Program-made: the position numbers and the translations under genes
Assembly (NCBI GenBank): GCA_029961685.1
Contig: JARWKL010000016.1
Span: forward strand, 253,001 to 317,000
Origin: Aristolochia californica
Taxonomy: Eukaryota > Streptophyta > Magnoliopsida > Piperales > Aristolochiaceae
DNA length: 64,000 nt
Reading direction: 5' to 3'
The notes under the pieces: model-generated
Told to the model about the DNA's origin: nothing
What the model saw: only the letters and a program-made list of their open reading frames with translations
The model's database searches: none
Part shown: piece by piece, positions 1-12,010 of the stretch
How the letters are laid out: each line of letters opens with the position of its first letter
Position numbering within the stretch: the first letter of the stretch is position 1

Positions 1-447
1 TCAGCTTTTTCCTAGACATCTTCAGGAAAGTCCAATTAGGGAACACGGGAAGAAAATACAGCAGATCACTCCTCACCAGGGATTTGGAATTCCAAGTGCA
101 CATCCAGTATCACGGGGGACTTCTTGAATGCATCGTCCACCAAAGACGTGGCCAAATGATAATGGGTATGATATACCTACCACAGCTCTCCACTTCTAGA
201 ATGGGATGGAAACACTTTGATCAAATACTCCGGCATCTAACCACATAAAAAAAAAATTCACTCACAACCAAGCACCTCACACCAGTCAATTTTTTCGCCT
301 CCAACTGCTCCTCCAACAAAAAAACCTCAGATCACCAAAAACAACTGTCCACCACCACCACCAATACCACTCCCTCAAGCCTCACCTCACAAAAACCAGT
401 TTTTCATATCCCTACCAGCCCACATCGAAATTGAGGGCACTCGCAGA

Positions 448-2490
448 ATGTCCATGGCAGTGATCATAGAAGCTTTGGAAATTTTTTGCACCAGCAAGCA
501 AATCCAAGAATGGCTACAAAAACGAAATATCAATCCCACAACCATCACCAAAACTCAAGAGAGAAGCTGGATAATTAATTTTAATTCAGAGGAGGACCGC
601 AGAAGAATACATGCACTAAAGACAGAGACTGAATCACTGATCTTTCACATGACGAATTGGAGCCCAGAACTCACAGCACCCCTCTCGGGGCAATGGGTGA
701 TCGTCAAAGGTCTTCCGGTGGAAATCCGATGCAGGCATACTCTGGAATGCCTCACAAAAGGTTTCAGAGAACTTATCTGGGCCGAAAGCCAGCCAACGAA
801 CCTTCACAAAGAAAAAATCTTCATCCAGCCAAAATCACCGGTAAGTGGTTTACAATTTGTTCATATTTCTACGGAAAAACCATGACTTGGGTCTCCATGG
901 AATTTGGAGACCTGGAAGTCCTTCCGGCAGTTTATCCCAGCTCGGAAGAAACCTCACGAGGCATGACTCAGGTTGAGTCGACTCTCCCAACTTTGCCGAC
1001 TCGAAAACATCCCTTAGAGTCCAATCGGACATGGGTTCCAAAAAAAAATCCGGCCCCAAATCTAAATCTAAATCAAAACCCAAATCCCAGAACAGTCCAA
1101 TCTATGCCAATCTTCAATAGCCCAATTAATGCCCGTGCCGACAAAATCCCCGAAGTGACAATACCCCTATCCACAGTGCCATCCCTCGGTAATCGAGCTC
1201 CCCAACCAACTGCAAAATACCTGTCACCAACCCCAAAAGGAAATCTATATGACAAGATCTCTCGAGCCGATCCGTCATCACAACCTTCACCTGAGAAGAC
1301 TCCTTCCATAACTCCCGCTACTTCCCCATCTTAATCATCTCATGACAAGACTCCTATCAGCCCCTTTAGTCCTATCATCATAAACCACATCATCCTCTCA
1401 CCTACATCGCCATCACACTCTGCCTCACCAAGACACAAAAATCCAAAAAAACACGTCCTCCCACATACCTTCCCCCCCATTTCCCGAAAACCATCATCAC
1501 CTCTTCAAATCAATGGTATTCCCAATGCCCCCCCGATCTAGCAACCTTGAGCCCCGGGACGTCTTTCAACCATCACATCCATCGCAGCCAATATTTTCCT
1601 ACACGCCACTGTCGATCACATCAATCCCCAAATCCCCTCAGCCCACATCACGTCGATCTTCCGTCCCTTCATATTTAAACCAACTTCCCCTTCGCCACCC
1701 TACCCGAAATCCCCCGCCTCCCGAAGCCCACAATCTTTTAGTACACCTCGCCTGTCAAACGCCACCTGTGCACCCTCCATTTCCCGAGGCTTATCCAACT
1801 CGACAAACCCCCATCTCTCCACTATATCACACACAACCTTGGCTCCTTCCCGAGACTTATCCACCTTGACCTCGACCCCTCCTCCCTCAACCCTGCCACA
1901 TCAAATCACCCAACATCCCATTCCTCTTGCCGCCCCATCAGACCCTTCTCTGACACAAATCTCCCTATACACAGATCCTCCTCGAACCCCGCTAAGCCCT
2001 CCCTATTCACCCCGCCTTTGCTCAAATTCCAATGACTCCACCTGGGATTTTGACCCTCCTTTTTACTCCCCACCCACCTTATATATCCACTCCCCCCCTA
2101 TCCTCTGCCCCACCCCCCTTCGAATCATCAACCCCATATGGACACTATGGAGGCTTCAACCCCCAAAACAATCACCCCTCCCCTGCACACCAATGCCGAA
2201 AGACAATATGTCCAAACCCCTTACCTGTATACCTACTCCAAAAAAAAAAAAAAAGGTAAAGATGAAGCTAAAGACAACCCCCCCCCCCTGTCCTTCCAAT
2301 GGAGCGTCCTCCTTGACTCGATCGCCCCCCTGTCTTCCCCTCTGGAATCCTCCCAACTTGGTCCGACCTCCCCCCAGCTATAATCTCCAAATCTACTCCA
2401 ACCATGGCCTTAACTCCCACTCCGCGGGATGATCTCCTCCTGTTTCTTCTAGAGCAAGAACAAGACTTCCCACGAGAGAAATTTTCATAA
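448..2490 (+). pseudogene. LINE E1 ORF1 (nucleic-acid-binding protein), frameshifted
   Basis: ORF1 of plant L1 elements encodes an RNA-binding protein needed for retrotransposition. The start is the ATG at 448, followed by about 145 codons in frame 1. The first half includes a conserved block around SGQWVIVKGLPVEIRCRHT, resembling the plant LINE ORF1 N-terminal domain (DUF4283-like). Reading then shifts to another frame (657-1334) and again to 1513-1869 and 1839-2432. The C-terminal half is very rich in proline and serine, with C-rich homopolymers. The frame changes show it is a pseudogene; E2 has the same arrangement on the opposite strand. Confidence 0.8.
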
Positions 2491-2573
2491 ATGACGGAGC
2501 TTGCAAACATCTTTTGTTCGGGCTACCTCGAAGCTGGCTTGGCGAAGCGGAATATCAACACCTTCCGATCTCC

Positions 2574-4835
2574 ATGATTGTTCTATCATGGAATGTCAGA
2601 GGACTCGGCTCTTCGTCTAAGCGGTGCTTTTTGATGTTAAACCAAAAATTGCTATTCTACTTGAAACTAGGCTGCAGTTTTTTTTATTATTCATTTGTTT
2701 GTGATTTATGGTATGACACCAACCCTGCGTGGGCAAATGTGGACGCAATTGGCCATTCCGGTGGCATAATTGTCATCTGGGATCCAACTGCTTTTGATGC
2801 CAAATCTGTCGTTCCGGGACAATACTCAATCAGTCTTCAGCTTCTCGATCTCAACCTCGGAACTTCTTGGGCACTAGCTGGCATCTATGGACCTACTCGT
2901 TACCTTGACCGGGCAACTTTCTGGGAGGAAATCCTCCAGCTTGTCCAGTTATGGGACCTTCCTTGGCTCCTTGGGAGGAGACTTCAATGCAACTCTTCTT
3001 TGCTCTGACAAAAGCCCTCCTACCTCTCGAACCTCATCAACCATGAGAGCTTTTTCTGATTTTATCAATAGTCTTGCTCTATCCGAGGTTCCTCTCTCGG
3101 GAAAAAAATTCACATGGACAAACTGCCAATCCCCCCCTATTTTGTCTAAATTAGACTGATACTTTGTAAATACTGAATGGAACCTCCTCTTCCCAAATGT
3201 CTCTGGCCAAGTCCTAAATAAAATAGGATCTGACCATTGGCCTATCCAACTCAACACTCGGCCAGTTACGTGGGAAAAATCTCCTTTTCATTTTGAGAAT
3301 GTTTGGCTGTTAACCGAGGCCTTCATTCCCTCCTTCAAAATGTGGTGGCTCGAACAGGAAAATCATCCTAACCCAGGCTGGGCCCTCCCTCTGAAACTCA
3401 AAGCCCATCAAGCCGAAGATCAGACTGTGGGAAAAAAATCTCCGAATTTCTGCTGCTTCCTAGAAAGAATCGATTCGCCGCCGCATTTCTGAGTTGGATC
3501 TACTAGAGGAACAAAGGTTAATCTCTCCTTCTGATTTATTAGTTAGAAATAATTTAAATTCAGAATATCTTTCGTTTCTTCGTTCTGAATCTATTCGTTG
3601 GAAACAACGTTCAAGATTTCGATGGATGGCCGAGGAGATGGGAATACAAAGTTTTTCCATTCCATTGCCTCGGCTAGGAGGAGGACTAACCTATCACTGC
3701 TCTCTATAACGGAGAACAAGTGATTACGGATAGTGCCTCCATTTCTGACCTCTTGGTGAAGTACTTCGTAGAACTATATTTAGAAGTCTGTTTCAAAAGA
3801 CCAAAACTACATCAGCTTGATTTCGAGTGTATCTCATCTGAAGATGCTGCATATCTTGAAAAACCATTTTCACCAGAAGAAATTGAACGGGCTGTCCTTG
3901 GCCTTCCTAAAGATAAAGCCCCCGGACCAGATGGGTTTAATGGTGAGTTTTAGCACTGTTTTTGGGACCTGTTAAAAAACGATGTATGCGCCTTCATTCA
4001 CAATTTTCACCAAGTGGGTATAACTCACTCTGGGATCGGCGCATCTTTTATTGCTCTTATTCCTAAAAAAACAAATTCGGAGTTTACCCAAGGATTTCCA
4101 TCCCATAAACCTTACTTCCAGTTCATATAAAATTATTGGGCGTCTCTTGGCCAATCGGTTCAGAAGCAGTCCTTTACAAGGTAATTAATCCTTGTCAAAG
4201 TGCTTTTATCCGAGACAGAAACATCTTGAACTCTTCTCTAACAGCTCATGAACTCCTTGATTCGTTTAAAAAATCATCCCTTCCCAGGTTTGTCCTGAAA
4301 ATTGATTTTGAGAAAGCCTTTGACCAGGTTGACTGGAAACTTGTGGATTATCTTTTTGACCATATGGGTTTTGGCACAAGATGGAAATTTTGGATGAGGA
4401 GTTGTATTTCCTCTCCTTCTTATTCTGTCTTGGTAAATGGTAAACCTCGTGGTTATATCAAAGCCTCTAGGGGGATTAGACAAGGAGACCCTCTATCTCC
4501 TTTCATTTCTACTCTCGTAGGAGAATACCTTACCTCTATGATCCGTTTTGCAAAAATTCGGGTTGACAAAATCCTGTTTTTGTTGATCCGAACCATGACG
4601 TTCCCATTTTACAATATGCTAATGATACTATCCTTTTCGGAGAAGTGTCCATGAGACAAGTTAAACGCATGAAAGCTGTATTGAACATCTTTGAATTTAC
4701 CACTAGTCAAAAGATTAGTTGGGAGAAAACTTCAATTTTTGGATTTAACATTGAATCCTCTATTCTCAATTCGATGGCAAATTATCTGGGTTGTAAGGTT
4801 GCGTCTTTTCCAAGCACATATCTGGGCTTGCCTTT
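2574..4835 (+). pseudogene. LINE E1 ORF2, endonuclease and RT N-terminal half (interrupted)
   Basis: ORF2 starts at the ATG at 2574 (MIVLSWNVRGLGSSSKR), the typical start of the AP-type endonuclease (exonuclease/endonuclease/phosphatase fold). Endonuclease motifs include GIYGPTR near 2885 and SDHWPIQLN near 3230. RT blocks follow: the K-x-PGPDGFN block near 3920, the SAFIRDRN block near 4200, the FEKAFDQVDW block near 4310 and RGIRQGDPLSPF near 4470. The catalytic box reads YAND at 4615-4626 instead of YADD, so a metal-binding aspartate is lost. Frameshifts occur soon after SSSKR and near 3010, 3640 and 4550. The frame is cut at 4835 by insertion of E2 and resumes at 11996. Confidence 0.85.
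4821..4835. repeat. Target-site duplication of LINE E2, left copy
   Basis: The 15-bp sequence tctgggcttgccttt is repeated exactly at 11996-12010. The two copies flank the inverted LINE E2. It is native E1 sequence (the GLP motif of the RT thumb region), as expected for target-primed reverse transcription into E1. Confidence 0.92.
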
Positions 4836-4888
4836 TTTTTGAGAAGTGTGAATGTATTACTGAAGAAAAAAGATTACAACCCTTAAAG

Positions 4889-7800
4889 CTAAAGAGACAT
4901 TTCCTCCCCAACAAGGTGTTGGAGGGAAACGCCTTTTTTAGCTTGAGCATCGGCTAAGTGATTAGCTGATCTTGGAACATGTTTCCAAGTGCAATGTAAA
5001 ACAGAAATTAACTTACAAATTTCCTCAAATAACTCCCAATGACGCCAAGGAGGTTTGGATGGCTTTGTGCACCAGTTGATGATGACTTGAGAATCTCCTT
5101 CAACTAAGAGAGCACCTTCCTTTTTTTGCTTGAAAAGTTTCAGACCGTTGTACAACCCATGTAATTCCGCGCTAGTAGAGTCAGATACACCAATTGGACC
5201 CACATATGTGAAGATAAGATTGGCTTGTTCATTGTGAATAACTCCGCCAAAACCAACCGGTCCCGGACATCCAAAAGCACTTCCATCAAAATTTAGTTTA
5301 AAGTGCCCAGGTGGGGGTTTGGACCATTCAACCATTTCAGGGGCACTTGCCGGTTTAGACATACCTGCAACATTTCGCCAATTTCCTCGCATGTTTGTCC
5401 CTTTCAAATTGTAGAATTCTTTGCATTGGAGAACCCAAGAGGTTACTTGACCGATAATCAGATCACAAAGAATTTTCCGTGGGAGAGCTCTCTGATTGAA
5501 TTTTCGATTATTTCTTTCTTTCCATAAATTCTATGCAATGTGTCCAACACAACAAGAGATTAAAATTTTTCCCAATTTTGGGAGACGAGAGCTAACCAAA
5601 GTTAGGATGGTGTTATGTAAATCTTGAGATGGGCAGTATGATATACCGATTTTATCCATCAATTCGGTCCAGATCTCATGAGCATATGCACAGTGTAGAA
5701 GCATGTGATCTGCTGTTTAAGGAGATGAATTACAAAACGGGCATTCTGGGTTTGGAACATTAGTGCCACGTCTTTGTAAAGCGTCAGAGGTTAAGATTTT
5801 CTTGCGGCATATCGTCCAGATAAAGAACTTAACTCGAGGAGGAATAGGTAGCGACCATGCCAAGGCAGCAGGATGTGCTGCTTGGGGAGTCGGATATGAA
5901 ATCATATGGTGGTACGCAGAAGCAGTGGAGAACATACCTTGTTTGTTCGGCGTCCATATGAGAGTGTCAGTAAAGCTTTTTAATGACACTTCTGAGAGCA
6001 ATTTGACCAGGCTAGTGGCTTCCAGTGCTTCAGAATCATTCAATTCTCGCCTAAGATGTAGATTCTAGCCACGCGAAGGCTGCCAATGGTTAGAAACCAT
6101 CATGCTATGAGATCTTGATAATTGATAAAGACGTTGATGACTATCCTTCAAACAGCTTGAGCCTATCCACCAATCCGTCGAGAATAGAGTTTCTTTTCCG
6201 TACCCGATGTAGCATTTGACGGCAGACTTGAAAGTTGGTAAAAATTTGGCAATTTTCTTCCAAACAGGAGATAACTTATAAAACCTCCCCCCGTCCATCC
6301 ACCAGCCTTGAACTGTTCCGGACTTCATTTTAACCATTTTATGCCACAACAGATTGGGTTGCATGTTGTATTTCCAGATCCAGTTCATGAGCAGTGCCTT
6401 GTTTGTGGTAGCAATGACCCGAATCCCGAGTCCCCCCATTATAATTGGTTTACAAACATCTTCCCATTTTACAAGATTAAACTTTTTTTCCCCATTTGGC
6501 CCATCCCATAAGAATCTTCTTTTTAAAAACTCTATTCTATCCCGAATAGATGCAGGACAGTGATACAAGGATCAAAAATAGGAAGGAATACCGTGTAGGC
6601 AAGATTTGATGAGAACCAACTTACCAGCTTTGGATAAAAATTTCCCTTTCCATGAAGCGAGATGCTTCTCGAGACGCTCAACAACCGGGAACCAGGAGTT
6701 CTTTGTAGGCAATAGTGGAGTCAAAAGGCAACCTTACAACCCAGATAATTCGCCATTGAATTGAGAATGGAGGATTCAATGTTAAATCCAAAAATTGAAG
6801 TTTTCTCCCAACTATTCTTTTGACCAGTGGTCAATTCAAAGATGTTCAATACAGCTTTCATGTGTTTAACTTGTCTCATGGACACTTCTCCGAAAAGGAT
6901 AGTATCATCAGCATATTGTAAAATGGGAACGTCATGGTTCGGATCAACAAAAACAGGATTTAGCCAACCCGAATGTTTTGCAAAACGGATCATAGAGGTA
7001 AGGTATTCTCCTACAAGAGTAAAAATGAATGGAGATAGAGGGTCTCCTTGTCTTATCCCCCTAGAGGCTTTGAAATAACCACGAGGTTTACCATTTACCA
7101 AGACAGAATAAGAAGGAGAGGAAATACAACTCATCATCCAAAATTTCCATCTTGTGCCAAAACCCATACGGTCAAAAAGTTAATCCACAAGTTTCCAGTC
7201 AACCCGGTCAAAGGCTTTTTCAAAATCAATTTTTAGGACAAACCTGGGAAGGGATGATTTTTTGAACAAATCAAGGAGTTCATGAGTTGTTAGAGAAGAG
7301 TCCAAGATGTTTCTGTCTCGAATAAAAGCACTTTGACAAGGATTGATTACCTTGTGAAGGACTGCTTTCAACCGATTGGCCAAGAGACGCCCAATAATTT
7401 TATATAAACTGGAAGTAAGGCTAATGGGACGGAAATCCTTGGGTAACTCCGAATTTGTTTTTCTAGGAATAAGAGCAATAAAAGATGCGCTGATCCCAGT
7501 GTGTTATACCCACTTGGTGAAAATTGTGAATGAAGGCACATACATCATTTTTTAATAGGAAGGCCAAGGACAGCCCATCTGGTCTTGGGGCTTTATTTTT
7601 AGGAAGGCCAAGGACAGCCAGTTCAATTTCTTCTGATGAAAATGGTTTTTCAAGATCTGCAGTGTCTTCTGATGAGATATGCTCGAAGTCAAGCTGATGA
7701 AGTTTTGGTCTTTTGAAACAGACTTCTGAATATAGTTATGCGAAGTACTTCACCAATAGGTCAGAAATGGAGGCACTATCCGTAATCACTTGTTCTCCGT

Positions 7801-8947
7801 TACAGAGAGCAGTGATATGGTTAGTTCTCCTCTTGGCCAAGGCGATGGAATGGAAAAACTTTGTATTCCCATCTCCCTCGGCCATCCATCGAAATCTTGA
7901 ACGTTGTTTCCAACGAATAGATTCATAACGAAGAAACGAAAGATATTCTGAATTTAAATTATTTCTAACTAATAAATCAGAAGGAGAGATTAACCTTTGT
8001 TCCTCTAGTAGATCCAACTCAGAAATGCGGCGGCGAATCGATTCTTTCTAGGAAGCAGCAGAATTCGGAGATTTTTTTCCCACAGTCTGATCTTCGGCTT
8101 GAGGGCTTTGAGTTTCAGAGGGAGGGCCCAGCCTGGGTTAGGATGATTTTCCTGTTCGAGCCACCACATTTTGAAGAAGGGAATGAAGGCCTCGGTTAAC
8201 AGCCAAGCATTCTCAAAACGAAAAGGAGATCTTTCCCACGTAACTGGCCGAGTGTTGAGTTGGATAGGCCAATGGTCAGATCCTATTTTATTTAGGACTT
8301 AGCCAGAGACATTTGGGAAGAGGATGTTCCATTCTGTATTTCCAAAGTATTGGTCTAATTTAGACAAAATAGGGGGGTTTGGCAGTTTGTCTTGGTGAAT
8401 TTTTTCCCCGAGAGAGGAACCTCGGATAGAGCAAGACTATTGATAAAATCAGAAAAAGCTCTCATGGTTGATGAGGTTCGTGAGGCAGGAGGGCTTTTGT
8501 CAAAGCAAAGAAGAGTTGCATTGAAGTCTCCTCCAAGGAGCCAAGGAAGGTCCCATAACTGGACAAGCTAGAGATTTCCTCCCAGAAAGTTGCCCGGTCA
8601 CAGCAACGAGTAGGTCCATAGATGCCGGCTAGCGCCCAAGAAGTTTCGTGGTTGTGATTGAGAAACTGGAGACCGATTGAGTATTGTCCCGGAACGACAG
8701 ATATTGCATCAAAAGCAATTGGATCCCATACGACAATTATGCCACCGGAATGGCCAATTGCGTCCACATTTGCCCACGTAGGGTTGGTGTCATACCACAA
8801 ATCACAAACAAATGAATAATAAAAAAACTGCAGCTTAGTTTCAAGTAGAATAGCAATTTTTGGTTTAACATCAAAAAGCACCGCTCTGATGAGAGCTCGC
8901 TTAGACGAAGAGTCGAGCCCTTTGACATTCCATGATAGAACAATCAT
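4889..8947 (-). pseudogene. LINE E2 ORF2 (endonuclease-RT-zinc finger-RNase H), broken
   Basis: The start is the ATG at 8947 (MIVLSWNVKGLDSSSKRAL). Domain order: endonuclease (about 8947-8250), RT (about 8017-6700), with the catalytic YADD intact at 6904-6915, the zf-RVT region with a CPFC motif near 5730, then a C-terminal RNase H (4889-5407). The RNase H has the LNFDGSAFGCPGPVGFGG and AELHGLYNGLKLF blocks. The frame is broken into at least seven segments (8974-8462, 8017-7736, 7383-7180, 7167-6721, 6568-6065, 6043-5717, 5407-4889). There is a small duplicated segment near 7560-7620 (the 'aggccaaggacagcc' motif occurs twice). The product would have copied LINE RNA at a nicked target. Confidence 0.88.
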
Positions 8948-9088
8948 GGAGATCGGAAGGTGTTGATATTCCATATCGCCAAGCCAGTTTCGAGGTAGCC
9001 CGAATAGAAGATGTTTGCAAGCTCCGTCATTTATGAAAATTCCTCTCGTGGGAAGTCTCTTTCTTGCTCCAGAAGAAACAGGAGGAGA

Positions 9089-11145
9089 TCATCCCGCGGA
9101 GTGGGAGTTAAGGCCATGGTTGGAGTAGATTTGGAGATTATAGCTAGGGGGGAGGTCGGACCAAGTTGGGAGGATTCCAGAGGGGAAGACAGGGGGGTGA
9201 TCGAGCCAAGGAGGACGCTCCATTGGAAGGACAGGGGGGGAGTTTGGGGGGGGGGGGGGGGGGGCGAAGGTGGGGGGGTGGTGTCTTTGACTTTGTCTTT
9301 TCCTTTGTTTTTTCTGGAAAGTGGGGGGGAGCTTCATCTTTACCTTTTTTTTTTCTGGAGTAGGTATACAGGTAAGGGGTTTGGACATATTGTCTTTCGG
9401 CATTGGTGTGCAGGCGAGGGGTGATTGTTTTGGGGGTTGAAGTCTCCATAGTGTCCATTTGGGGTTGATGATTCGAAGGGAGGTAGGGCAGAGGATGGGG
9501 GGGAGTGGATATATAAGGTGGGTGGGGAGTAAAAAGGAGGGTCAAAATCCCAGGTGGAGTCATTGTTATTTGAGCAAAGGCGGGGTGAATAGGGAGGGCT
9601 TAGCGGGGTTCGAGGAGGATCTGTGTATAGGGAGATTTGTGTCAGAGGAGGGTCTGATGGGGCGGCGAGAGGAATGGGATGTTGGGTGATTTGATGTGGG
9701 AGGGTTGAGGGAGGAGGGGTCGAGGTCGAGGTGGATAAGTCTCGGGAAGGAGCTAAGGTTGTGTGTGATATAGTGGAGAGATGGGGGTTTGTCGAGGTGG
9801 ATAAGCCTCAGGATATGGAGGGTGCACAGGTGGCGTTTGACAGGTGAGGGGTACTACAAGATCGTGGGCTTTGGGAAGCGAGGGATTTCGGGTAGGGTGG
9901 CGGAGGGGGAGGTGGTTTAAATATGAAGGGACTGGTGGTCGACCTAATGTGGGTTGAGGGGATTTGGTGATTGATGTGATCGACGGTGGCGTGTAGGAAA
10001 ATTTGGTTGCGGTGGATGTGATGGTTGAAAAACGTCTCGAGGCTCGAGGTTGCCAGATCGGGGGGGCATAGGGGGTACCATTGATTTGAAGAGGTGATGA
10101 TGGTTTTCGGGAAATGGGGGGGAAGGTATGTGGGAGGACGTGTTTTTTTGGATTTTTGTGTCTTGGTGAGGCAGACTGTGACAGCGATGTAGGTGAGAAG
10201 GTGGCGTGGTTTATGATGATAGGACTAAAGGGGCTGATAGGAGTCTTGTCATGAGATGATGAGGATGGGGAAGTAGTGAGAGTTATGGAAGGAGTCTTGT
10301 CAGGTGAAGGTTGTGACGGCGGATCGGCTCGAGAGATCTTGTCAGATAGATTTCCTTTTGGGGTTGGTGACAGGTATTCTGCAGTGGGTTGGGGAGCTCG
10401 ATTACCAAGGGATGGCACTGTGGGTAGGGGTATCGTCACTTGGGGGATTTTTTCGGCGCGGGCATTAATTGGGCTATTGAAGATTGGCAGAGTTTGGACT
10501 GTTCTGGGATTTGGGTTTTGATTTGGATTTAGATTTGGGGCCGGATTTTTTTTCGGAACCCATGTCCGATTGGACTCCGAGTGATGTTTTCGAGTCAGCA
10601 AAGTTGGGTGAGTCGACTCAACCTGAGTCATGCCTCGTGAGGTTTCTTCCGAGATGGGACAAACTGCCGAAAGGACTTCCAGGTCTCCAAATTCCATGGA
10701 GACCCAAGTCATGGTTTTGTCGCAGGAAATAAGAACAAATTGTAAACCACTTACCGGTGATTTTGGCCGGATGAAGATTTTTTCTTTGTGAAGGTTCGCT
10801 GGCTGGCTTTTGGCCCAGATAAGTTCTCTGAAACCTCTTTTTGAGGCATTCCAGAGTATGCCTACATTGGATTTCCACCGGAAGACCTTTGACGATCACC
10901 CATTGCCCCGAGAGGGGTGCTGTGAGTTCTGGGCTCCAATTTGTCATGTGAAAGAATTGTGATTCAGTATCTGTCTTCAGTGCATATATTCTTCTGCGGT
11001 CCTCCGAATTAAAGTTAATTATCCAGCTCCTCTCTTGAGCTTTGGTGATGGTTGTGGGATGGATATTTCGTTTTTGTAGCCATTCTTGGATTTGCTTGCT
11101 GGTGCAAAAATTTTCCGGAGCCTCTATGATCACTGCTAGGGACAT
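9089..11145 (-). pseudogene. LINE E2 ORF1, frameshifted
   Basis: The ATG at 11145 opens MSLAVIIEAPENFCTSK, homologous to E1 ORF1 at 448. The first 175 codons run to 10618. Reading then continues in other frames at 10712-9753 and 9563-9089. The first part holds the SGQWVIVKGLPVEIQ block and the rest is Pro/Ser-rich. On the + strand the C-rich tracts appear as G-runs, including 19 G at 9246-9264. The role in life would be RNA binding; the shifts mark it as dead. Confidence 0.8.
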
Positions 11146-11995
11146 TCTGCAAGTGCCTTCAATTTCGATGTGGGCTGGTAGGGATATGAAAAACTGGTTT
11201 TTGTGGGGTGAGGCTTGAGGAAGTGGTATTGGTGGTTGTGGTGGACAGTTGGTTTTGGTGATCTGAGTTTTTTTTTGTTGGAAGAGCGGTTGGAGTCAAA
11301 AAAATTGACTGGTGTGAGGTGCTTGGCTGTGAGTGGATTTTTTTTATGTGGTTAGATGCCGGAGTATTTGATCAAAGCGTTTCTATCCCATTCCAGAAGT
11401 GGAAAGCTATGGTAGGTATATCATACCCATTATCTTTTGGCCACGTCTTTGGTGGACGACGCATTCCAGAAGTCCCCCGTGATACTGGATGTGCACTTGG
11501 AATTCCAGATTCCCAGTGAGGAGTGATCTGCTGTATTTTCTTCCCGTGTTCCCTAATTGGACTTTCCTGAAGAAGTCTAGGAAAGAGCTGACTGCAGAGA
11601 TCGGGAGGGAGATATATGATTTTTTTCTCCTCTTGCGCATGTATCTGGATTGCTTCCCCACTCTTCTCCTTCCTCTTCCGAAAAGTCAGTTTCGCTTTTC
11701 CGTTCCGGAATTCGTATCTTGCCGGGTCCTCCACTAGAATCCTTCATCGTGAGGATCTCGAGATTACAGTTTGCCATTTCGCTCCTGAGCTATCTTCGGT
11801 TTCAATACTTTCTTCTTCCAGTTGTTTGCCTTGCCTTTGCTGTTGCTTCCCCAGACTGGTTTGATCGTCGCCCCATCCTGGGTGCTGTCCTACTAGAGGT
11901 GCTGGATCAGAGGGAATGGTCGAGGAATTACTCTGTTCCCCAGTTGGTTGGTGGGAGGGAGTTACTCCTTGACCGACCCCTCTCATTTGTCCATT
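11146..11995 (-). other. LINE E2 5' untranslated/promoter region
   Basis: About 850 bp lie between the ORF1 start and the 5' TSD. Plant L1 elements usually carry an internal promoter here. I see no TATA-like box that I would defend. A minus-strand frame at 12127-11744 crosses the boundary but shows no known domain. Its first 400 bp are absent from the visible part of E1 because of the window edge. Confidence 0.6.
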
Positions 11996-12010
11996 TCTGG
12001 GCTTGCCTTT
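11996..12010. repeat. Target-site duplication of LINE E2, right copy
   Basis: Exact 15-bp match to 4821-4835. It is followed directly by the continuation of the E1 ORF2 reading. Confidence 0.92.

Larger units (their letters stand above)
1..4835 (+). mobile_element. LINE E1 (L1-type, RNase H-bearing), 5' part
   Basis: This is the 5' portion of a non-LTR retrotransposon that continues at 11996-13896 after an interruption by element E2. It carries a 5' leader (1-447), a broken ORF1 and the endonuclease/RT half of ORF2. Position 1 corresponds to about 11589 in the inverted copy E2, whose own 5' end lies about 400 bp further out, so E1 probably starts about 400 bp before the window. In an 82-base stretch compared by eye (from 4381, against about 7069-7150 in E2) there are only two mismatches, so E1 and E2 belong to one recently active family. 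Many frameshifts and stops make E1 dead. Confidence 0.9.
4836..11995 (-). mobile_element. LINE E2, full-length L1-type element inserted in E1
   Basis: This 7.16-kb non-LTR retrotransposon lies on the minus strand. Its 3' end with a short oligo(A) (read as T at 4836-4840) abuts the left TSD and its 5' end abuts the right TSD. Order on the minus strand: 5' UTR (11995-11146), ORF1 (11145 to about 9000), ORF2 (8947-4889) and a short 3' UTR. The last bases of E2 match the end of E1 at about 13869-13890. Both coding regions carry several frameshifts, so the copy is no longer autonomous. It is full length, unlike nearly all other LINE copies in the window, which are 5'-truncated. Confidence 0.92.
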
